Origin: Symbiodinium natans
Taxonomy: Eukaryota > Sar > Dinophyceae > Suessiales > Symbiodiniaceae
Assembly (NCBI GenBank): GCA_905221605.1
Contig: CAJNDS010002551.1
Span: forward strand, 200,001-264,000
Reading direction: 5' to 3'
Length of the DNA: 64,000 nt
The position numbers and the translations under genes were made by a program. Within the stretch, counting starts at the first letter, position 1; the number at the start of each line of letters is the position of its first letter. The notes beneath the pieces were generated by a model. The model made no database searches. It worked only from the letters and a program-made list of their open reading frames with translations, and had not been told where the DNA came from. Shown here piece after piece: positions 56,401 to 64,000 of this stretch.

Positions 56401-59400
56401 GACAGAGGGAACAGACGACTGTTCTCCAAGATTGTCCGCCGCTTATAGCTTCCATTCGATTCAGGTCCCGCGTTGAAAGTCCGGTTATCTTCCGCTGTGG
56501 CACATGTGGCACGAGGTCGAGAAGAAGTCGAATTTGGATGTTCTGGATAAGAGGGGATGGAATGTGGTCATTTACGCCATCGAAACCCAGATGTTGACCG
56601 ATGCCTGGTCCTCGGCATTGGGAGTTGTGAGGTCTGAGGATGTCTGAGGTGCGGGATGTGACCACGCTAGGTCTATCCTTTGCTGATGAAGCTAAACAAG
56701 AATGCAGCGATCATCTTGCGGGCCAGAGATCCCCAGGCACAGCGCTCGTATGCGGGAAAGGCTCAGCTCGTGGCGAATGCGTTGTGGAACTCAGAATGTA
56801 CAGTGCAGGGCCTGAACGCCGTGCACCATGCAGCGCAGCTACCCAATGCCGAGCTGTCCACGAAGTGCGTTCAGCAGCTGGCCAATCTGGACTTTGAGGC
56901 ATTTGGCCCGGCCATTCCTATAATTCTAGCCGGGTTGACAGCAGGCAGCGAGCTTCGGTGACTGCAACGGAGACACGGCGATCCATTCCGCTGCTGAGCG
57001 GGGCCGGCTGGAGGCTACCAGCACTTAGCCTACCACATGCTACCACCACGGCATGATCTATTAATATTACCCATTGCCTTCTTTGCAGAGAGGTGCTGCG
57101 CATTTTCATCGACCGTCTGCCATCCCTGGACTACTTGAACAACCGCGGGGAGACCCCTCTGCACTATGCCGCGCTTGGGCCTCGAGATAGCTTCGGCTTC
57201 TGCCTTGCCATGCCTTGCCACTCAAAGCGCCAATTGTTTGTTGAGTATTGAGTTGAACTGTTGAACTTTTAAAGTTGAAGTTATTTAAGTTGAAGTTGCT
57301 GAAAGGCGGGGTGGGCACATGGCCTGCGTGGTGGCATTGGTCCATGGGGCCTCAGGGAGGAACGGCCCCTGCGATGCAGGAGCCATTGACTCTCAAGGAC
57401 AGTGCTTTCAAAGTGGTCAAAGCATTCGATGTGCGCTTCCTGTCTGCAGTGGATGTCACCGACGCACAGCACCAACGCAACAAGATGGTGCTGTTTGAAT
57501 GCTCTTGGAAACGACGGACATCCTTCTGTAAGTGCCGCAACCTTTTCAACAAACCGGGTTTCACAAAAGCGCACTGTTACGACTTACGAAAACGAGAGAC
57601 GACAGCACCTCTTTCTGCTTTAGCCTTCAATTGGAAAACTGTCTGCCACCCAAGTTCTAATGTGGTCATGCTCCACAAGCTAAAGTTCCTAAAGTTGGCC
57701 AAACGTGTTTAGGAATCAAACTGTTTGATTCGGCAGATGAAGTTCATGATCGTAATGAAAGGTGTCACGCACAAGCATTCCGAAAGTGGCTGCGACTCTG
57801 AGGAGTGTGCGCATCACACATCCACATCTAACAATGTCTAACCCCCCGCAAACCGCTGCTCGACCCGAGTTGGGCTGCGAGACGACAGAAATTTTCTCCC
57901 CGTTTCTTCTACTTGCCTGGCTCCGACACAAATGGTTGAAGGATGGAACTTGCTGATGCACGCCTGCGTTTCTGGGCACCTTGATCTGGTCAACTTGCTT
58001 CTGCAGAACAGGGAGGCCCGAGTTGGAGCTAAAAGCAGAGCTAAACTGCGTTGAGAACAGAGTGTCACGGAGCCGTCGTGTCGAGGGCCAGCACCCGGAC
58101 CTGGCCTTTCCGCCATTGGATGTGAACCATGAAGACCGTGCAGGGCAGACGGCTAAGCGGGCTTTGTGGGGGTATGCTGAGCAATGTATGGCACCGTATG
58201 GCTCTATATGGCTGTCCTTGCATATAAAGCGTGCACGCATGCATTGCGAGAGCCGCATGAGTGGTGTTCAGGGTGAACGCCCTCTGTGTGGCTGCCAGAG
58301 AAGGGCCTTCCTGCCACAGTTGGACATCAATGTCGAAACGGCAAGGCTGATCAGAGCGTTTTGCCAAGCTGCGGAAACAGGCACTGGCAGCTGCTGCCAT
58401 CGCTGGTTTTGGCCGGGTCCAACACCGCAGGGAAGGCAGGCGGCAAGCATGCCGGTGGCAGAACATGGCACATAAGATCAAGGTGTTTGTATCTGCTACT
58501 GTCAGAAAGCCTTTCACTGAAAGGATCGCGATGGCTTCACAGCAGTGCACTGGGCTGCCATGGAGGACGAGGCTCTTACGATGCACAGCCCCTCAGCTTC
58601 TGGCTTCTCAGCCAAGGCAATTCAAGATACTGCATGGGGCTCTCGGCGATGCCTAAGGAAGTGCTTGCTCGATCTTGGGTTCGATGCGAATGCCAAGGAC
58701 TTCAAGGTACGGTTCAGGGGGTGCCAGTACAATGTCTGTACAAAGTCTGGTGCCATTCGCCACTCCTCGCTGAGGGCTGGACCCCTTTGATGCACGCCTG
58801 TGCTCGTGGAGCAGATGCAAAGCTGGCATGTTCGGAATAGTGATCTTGAGCAAAGTGTGAGCTTGCAGTGTGTGCACGAGCCATTGGAATGATGCCACGA
58901 TGTGGAAGGAAGTTGTCCGTGTGCTGGTGGACTTCACAGCCGAGATCGATGCCCGCAATTGGGACCCACCGCTGATCAGCTCTTCTAGCAATGGTTTGGT
59001 GCTTGTTCTTGCCGCTTGTTCTCGTATCCTTGCTGGTGTCATACGTTGTCTTGGCCACTGTGCCGTATCTGTAAAGTACTGACGGTGAACTCTCATAAAG
59101 CCGTCAATGTCAGCAGCGTCATGAGCCCTACACTTGTTTTAAGGGGAGTCTGGCTGATGAGTTCTTAAGACTTCTGCGACAACAAAGAACAGCGACATGT
59201 GCTAAAATCGCGGACTACAAGCGCGATGTAGTGAGTTTCGAACAATGACAGATTCATGTAGCAGAGTACCAGTACTTGCCTGCCTCGAACGAGATGAGAG
59301 AGACTCTAAGCACAGTTGGTAGATGTTGGGAGTACTGTTTAGCCCTCAAGTGAGAACCCCTTGACGAACTTCCCCGCCCCATAACTTGGCAGATCAGAAC

Positions 59401-60161
59401 CAAACGCAGGCCAGCAGGCCTTAGGTTTTCTACCGGCAACAAAACTTCCCCCAATGCCCAAAAGGCCAGACCCTGAATCCCGCTTTGTAAATACCTGTGT
59501 AGGCGGTGTTTCCTTTCAAGTATCGTAGCAACACGCGGTATTCTCACCATCCTGAGCCAATAGAACGACCGTACAACTACTGAGCCATCGCATTTGCCCA
59601 AGAGCCCAAGCCGCCCAAGCACCACAGGGTTTTGAAAAGCCCGCTTCTGCTATTGTTTTTAAACATCCTTTTTGACTGTTGTCTGTGAGAACTACCACGG
59701 ACGTCACAGTGAAAAGTTTGCGGGGATACCAGGCCACTTCCCGCATGAGAACCGTAAACGCATCATGGCCCCAATGCTGTCCAACCTGGGCGTTCAGCCG
59801 TCGGTGCTTGCAACTTGGAATGCAAAGCCCTACTAGCAAGAATGGTCATGCTAGATGCCTCAGATTTTCAAGGCATGTTCGCACAACTGCGTTACCTTCA
59901 AAAAGCAACAACAAGCAATCTAAAAGTCTTCAGGCCCCGTTTGCAAGCATGCCACCACAAACAGCAGCTAAAATCTGCCAGAACATGTGTAGGCATACAT
60001 TCCCATGACACCCAAACCGAATGTGGTTCTTGAACTCGAAAGACGACCCTTCTTCTTGAAACTCAGATCGCGAATGCAGGACGGCGACACTGCTCTGCAA
60101 ATCACGCAGAGACGCCGAGATCCGCCTGACGTGGTTGCTGTCACCAAGGCTCTTTGGTAAG
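53440..60161 (+). CDS. Large ankyrin-repeat protein
   Basis: A run of short exons encodes ankyrin motifs (G-x-T-P-L-H...A...G...LL...A-x-x-N). Examples: 53440-53496 (MGWTPLHVSAFHGQ), 54269-54324 (NLLLQSTADVNCKEK), 54485-54539, 55146 to about 55305 (RTALLYAARFGRTYAVSRLL), 56003-56100 (EGQVPLFAAACNEHLDTVDL), 56170-56255 (RTPLHGALEEGDESMANLLL), 56351-56433 (VNAYDCEGRTPIMLAMDRGN), 56528 on (LDVLDKRGWNVVIYAIE), 56692-56957 (GLNAVHHAAQLPNAELST), 57089 to about 57190 (YLNNRGETPLHYAALGPR), 57942 on (WNLLMHACVSGHLDLVNLLL), 58118 on (VNHEDRAGQT), 58515 on (DGFTAVHWAAMEDEA), 58680-58710 (LGFDANAKDFK, AAG|GTACGG), 58772 on (EGWTPLMHACARG), 58910 on (VVRVLVDFTAEIDARN) and 60080-60161 (DGDTALQITQRRR, then GTAAGC). 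Phases agree from 56003 to 56433 and across 56958-57088. Ankyrin stacks bind proteins; partners unknown. Start and end of the gene are not defined. Confidence 0.85.
54799..54880 (+). CDS. Charged linker exon in the ankyrin gene
   Basis: Between AGGCCAG and a GT at 54881 the frame reads DADKKRREQEEDRMDLDLAS then PTPTSGER. A highly charged helix followed by a Ser/Thr/Pro linker, unlike the ankyrin blades around it. It is probably an exon of the same transcript, joining repeat groups. If GT is not used the frame stops at 54900. Confidence 0.45.
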
Positions 60162-60346
60162 CTGCTTCAGATGTCCAGAGTTCGCATGGGGTTCGCCTTG
60201 TTGAGGACATCCTTCTTGATGGCATCATGGGAAGCGACGAACCTGCCTGCGCCCCAGCTTCGGAACGTGAAAGCGTAGCGGCGTAGCGGTGCAGAGCAGT
60301 CGATGTCGCTCGTGATGGTAAGCGCAGCGCTCCCGAAGAAGCTGTG

Positions 60347-60660
60347 AGACTGTGATCCTGGAGGCGCAAGGAGGATCCGTCCAGGCCGTTGGCCACATGA
60401 TGGTGTCCGTCCTCGAGGCAAGTCAGCAATCCCGCATAAGCCCTTCAGTGCCTGCTGTGCGAGGCAACCGACCTCTACCTTGAGGGCAAGACGGGCTTTG
60501 TGTCTTGACGGGGTTCACTCTTCAAGTTGGAGGGCTTCACATGGGCTTCGCGTCGATGATCGTCGGTGTTTCCCGTGAGTTGCTCGAAAGGTCAATGCTT
60601 ACGTGAACCTCCAGCTGCGCACGCAGACGGGAGCCCGGCCACAGGCGGGTCCACTGGGTC
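60347..60660 (+). CDS. Short exons downstream of the ankyrin repeats
   Basis: About 60358-60417 reads LEAQGGSVQAVGHMMVSVLE and ends at CTCGAG|GCAAGT, a GC donor. After TGCGAG, 60457-60498 reads ATDLYLEGKTGF, and about 60604-60662 reads VNLQLRTQTGARPQAGPLGP. They may be the C-terminal end of the ankyrin protein or a separate gene. No domain. Confidence 0.35.
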
Positions 60661-60820
60661 CATCATAGGTCTGCGACTCTGTGAATGCAGTTCGTCAACG
60701 AAATATGCGTCCGAGGATATGACATGCCGCTCAAAACGAGAGGTATTGTTTGTTATTTCTGTCGTGTTAGTGGGATGTTTTACGAGTTTGGTGCTGTAAG
60801 CTAATTCTCTTTACTTTACT

Positions 60821-60880
60821 CGGAAACCTCTATTTTCTTTGTTTTTGATCGGAAAACCTCCACTTTCTCCATAATATTTT
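60821..60880 (+). repeat. Repeat copy with GGAAAACCTCCA motif
   Basis: GGAAACCTCTATTTTCTTTG, followed by TTTTTGATC and GGAAAACCTCCACTTTCTCC. A similar two-part string (GGAAAACCACTATGTTCTCC, then ATAGGAAAACCTCCATTTCC) is at 36820-36862, so both belong to one dispersed family. Confidence 0.5.
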
Positions 60881-61245
60881 ACATGGCGCTAAATAGCTCT
60901 AACTCAAGTTAACCCTGAGCATGTTTCGGATCCTCGACGAAAAGGCTGCGTTCACTTCGTGCGTCTTGCAAAATTCATCGCCGGAGTGGTCATGCACTGA
61001 GAAGTACAGCTTTGCTGCTTGTGCTATTGTAGTTTGTTGGCGATGATTTGTGTGAGAACACCGTTGCGCATATTATGTCAATCGTTGCTGGCAATAAGGC
61101 ATGAAGTTTTCCGCTTCGACACGACTCGGGTGGACCCGAGCGCTGTGCTTGTGGCCTGGGTGGTTCGAGCCTTTCGGGGCAATCCTCGCTTAACTGAATG
61201 ATGCTGTGGGTTTGCCAGAAAGCACAGACACCGGCATGTTGCAAG

Positions 61246-64000
61246 GTTGCCGCCCCCGGTGAGAACACCAAAGAAGTCATGGATGGAGCCGCGTTGGGTT
61301 TGGACGAGGAGCCCAACCCGACCATCAAAAGAGTGGGGTCGATGTCGAGTGACCAACTGCTGTTGCGAACATTTTGCAGGTAGAGCTTCAGAATCTCTCG
61401 CACATGGAAGCTGTGACTGGCAAGTCTTGACCTTGGCTTGACTGCTGCACTGATTCGTCACAAGGTTGGAAGATGCCAGGAAGTTTCCAACACTGTGCAA
61501 CTAAATCTATTGAATATTTTGTCTTTTGCCTGCTCTGGGAGGACACTGCATCAGGAGCAGCCGCAGTTTACCTCTGCGCTGCAGGAGGGTTAGCGTGATG
61601 TGTGATAGAGAGAAACGAGAACGCGAGTGAGCACTTTCAAGCGACGTCGCAGGAATCCTTCCAGCGGCTTATGAAGCGAGCGGATAGGGAGGAGGACTCA
61701 GAGGCCTGTTACAGCGGTGGCTGTCCTCCAAAGAAGCGCGTTGCGTGCATCGTGGCTCGTTATCCCTCGTTCATCATCCTGCCATTCGGCTATAACAGGT
61801 TGTGCATGGCCAATGACTTGCAATTGCACGACGTCGGCAGGTGCTGCGCTTGCGAAAGCTTGCCATGGCACAGCTCACCGGAACTGAGCACGGAGCTTGA
61901 AGCTTCTTTTGCAACTTGCGACTTGCGACTTGCGGCCCTCGCAGAATTTGGTACCGATGCATGGTGACCTTGCCTATCCTTGCCTACTGGCTGATACTGC
62001 CAGCACGAGAGCCAAGGCCAACAGAGGATCTGAAGTTTTCGCAGAAACAGGTGAAGGACCCCGACTGGGCCATGACATGCCACGACGTCCAGGGCCATCC
62101 GGGTTTTTTCAGTTTGCTCGCAGTTTGCAGATGTTCTTACAGTATACGGCTCCTGAAAACACACAGCCCGCGCAGTCATTGCACATCATTGCACTCTTAA
62201 AGTGAAAGCTGTATCGGCATGCTTCCGCATGTATCAGCCTCCTTGCTCCCCCTTCGGACAGGGAGAAGATGGCCTCGCTCTGACAGACAGACGGTGGAAC
62301 GAAGTCTCCAACCTGCGTGAGGCCCCCTCGATACCTTGACAGTCCTTGACAATCCACAGCCTTGATACGTTGACAATAAATAGCGTTGATCTGCATGAAA
62401 TCGTCACGGGATAGGTCTTGGCTCGGAGTGGATGTGATGTGCACGGAGCCAAACTTGACTGTGGTAGAAGGACCCAATTCAGGTCAGTGCAACGGCACAC
62501 CATGGCACATGCAAGGCCCGAACCCCTGGTGCCGCGCACACACCTTCCGTGATGCCGTCTGATTGGACATCAGCCTCGGAATGCTGCTGATATTTGCCTC
62601 TCTGCAAGCCAGGCTTGGGTGTGTTGTGGTTCGCTACCGCCACCTGAGAGCTGCAGTTTGGGGCAGCGAGCCCGTCACGGAGCTCCCGGCATGCTCTTGA
62701 CACTGCTGAATTGAATATTGTTGACAACTTGATAGACTCAAAGCATTGTGTCCCCTCAGGTGGTGCGGACTCTTCGCTTGAGCTGTCGTGAAAGACTCGG
62801 CACTGGGGATCCCGAGCCTTCAAGCCAGGGCTTCAGCACCACCAAGGTGGCAGCTTGCGCGTTCAGATTGACTTCCGCCCGAAGTTCTTTGAATGCAAGG
62901 AAGAGGCAGGATTCCAACATCATGCGACTAAGACCTTGCGGCACATTCTCGAGCACCAGGAACGAGCAAAGTTGCTCTCGCCAGAGGAGGAAGACGAGGC
63001 GCTGTCCACTCTTGACATGTGGCACTTGGACGTTTCCCTCTGGTGAGCTTTAGCCGGCCTTAAGAGATGTTCTTGCGTGTGTTCTTGCACGAATGCTCCG
63101 TGCATGATGCGCGGCTCTCCGCTTCCGGTTCGGCCACTGGACGCCACAAGTGTCTGCAAAGGCTGTCTGTCTGGAAGCTCAGAGGTGCAAGGCGACTGCG
63201 GCCCACCTCTCCCTCCCCTCCCCCTCTCCCTTCCCGCCCCGCACCTCTCCCCCCCCTCCCTCCCCTCCCTCCCCTCCCCTCTCCCCACCTCTCCCCCTTT
63301 CCCTCCCCTCCCCCCTCTCCCTCCCGTCCCCCTTCCCCCCTCTCCTCCTCTCCCTCCCCTCCCCCTTCCCCCCCTGTCCTGGCCCAGAAACTGGCGCTGC
63401 CTTGTTGTAGGTTGGTAAGTATCGACAGGGCCGAAAGGGGCCATTTGAAGGCTTGACTTCGAGCAGCTACCTTTGCAATCTCAGCCTTCCCTCAAGCTCA
63501 GACGGCAGGCCCTAAACTGTCGCCGTCGCCCGCAATCAGCATTCAGCATGCTTCGACAGCAGTAGCGACAGCAGTGTCACACACCAGACTCACCAGACAT
63601 CCAGAAACTCAAATTTGCGAGTTGGAAAGCTACAAGTTGCAAGCTTGCTTACAAGTACCAGTATGGGGTTGAGGAGGTAGCCAGTAAGGAGTTGAGGATG
63701 GGTGAAGGGAAGCATCCCCTTTGCAGTCACAAGCCTCGGCCAAAGTCTCGCCCCTCACCTGCAAATTGCACACATGCCTGGCAGTTGTACCGCGTCACTC
63801 CTGGAACGGAGGAGGCTTCGAGTTGTGGTGTGTTGTGTTGGTTCTCCGCGCAACGCTTGATCAAAGTGGGCTGAGAGGATGAGCAGAGGGAGGCGGAGCT
63901 CTGGGAGGCAGCGCGATTCAGCCATGCAGCGATTGTGTCTCCTTTACAGTCATTCCATGTCTTTGCAGGAGACCCAAGCGAAAAAGAAACAGGAAGCTGA
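61246..64000 (+). CDS. Unknown gene, runs off the right edge
   Basis: Exon 61246-61379 follows a GCAAG acceptor, reads VAAPGENTKEVMDGAALGLD, then EEPNPTIKRVGSMSSDQLLL, and ends at a GT. About 61641-61735 (SQESFQRLMKRADREEDSEA) and 62010-62105 (PTEDLKFSQKQVKDPDWAMT) are likely exons. Exon from about 62825 to 63042 reads GGSLRVQIDFRPKFFECKEE, KTLRHILEHQERAKLLSPEE and STLDMWHLDVSLW, and ends exactly at GTGAGC. Exon 63878-63925 (DEQREAELWEAARFSH) joins in phase, by a 43-nt GC-AG intron, to 63969-64000 (ETQAKKKQEA), which is cut by the window end. A helical, charged protein; no family recognised. Membership of all exons in one gene is inferred from strand and order. Confidence 0.5.
63207..63378 (+). 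repeat. C/T-only polypyrimidine tract
   Basis: About 170 bp almost wholly of CCCTCC and CCCTCTCC units on +, polypurine on -. It lies in an apparent intron of the right-edge gene. The Pro/Ser frames and minus-strand Gly/Arg/Glu frames through it are artefacts. Confidence 0.9.

Noticed and set aside
63067-63456. Pro/Ser-rich + frames and Gly/Arg-rich minus frames
   Set aside because: Products of the polypyrimidine tract, probably intronic.

Overview
The window looks like nuclear DNA of a dinoflagellate, most likely a symbiodiniacean-type alga. The clues are: many tiny exons separated by short introns; donors that are mostly GC or GA rather than GT, each followed by an AG|G-type acceptor; every convincing gene on the + strand; a degenerate block of TTTAGGG telomere-type repeat; and typical expanded families (a cysteine-rich FCHLC zinc finger, kelch, ankyrin, mitochondrial carrier, ABC1 kinase). 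I see no bacterial operons, CRISPR arrays, rRNA or tRNA genes. Exon calls were made by hand from family motifs and from frame and phase agreement across introns. Most genes are therefore incomplete models, and several exons have no recognised family.

Layout. 0-0.3 kb: end of a zinc-finger gene. 1.8-10.7 kb: an ABC1/UbiB-type kinase gene whose N-lobe and C-lobe exons lie 8 kb apart. Between them are a telomere-like block (3.84-4.83 kb), a TTG microsatellite and unassigned sequence. 13-19 kb: several coding exons of unknown family. 19.3-20.9 kb: a six-helix membrane protein. 21.8-23.6 kb: unknown exons. 25.2-28.5 kb: a kelch-repeat gene with at least ten short exons. 29.5-39.6 kb: unknown coding exons, plus a tandem repeat of about 160 bp (36.8-37.2 kb). 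39.7-43.5 kb: a mitochondrial-carrier-family gene with an unusual N-terminal extension. 46.6-52 kb: scattered exons, including a small Gly/Tyr/Gln-rich protein gene. 53.4-60.2 kb: a large ankyrin-repeat gene. 61.2-64.0 kb: a gene of unknown family running off the right edge.

Nothing indicates that the genes form a pathway. They read as a unidirectional row of unrelated eukaryotic genes. The most informative feature is the splicing grammar: about two dozen introns can be placed by phase, most are 35-140 nt, and GC donors dominate. Some exons are only 16-37 nt long. Several genes also contain apparent one-base frame breaks that are either ultrashort introns or pseudogene or assembly damage.
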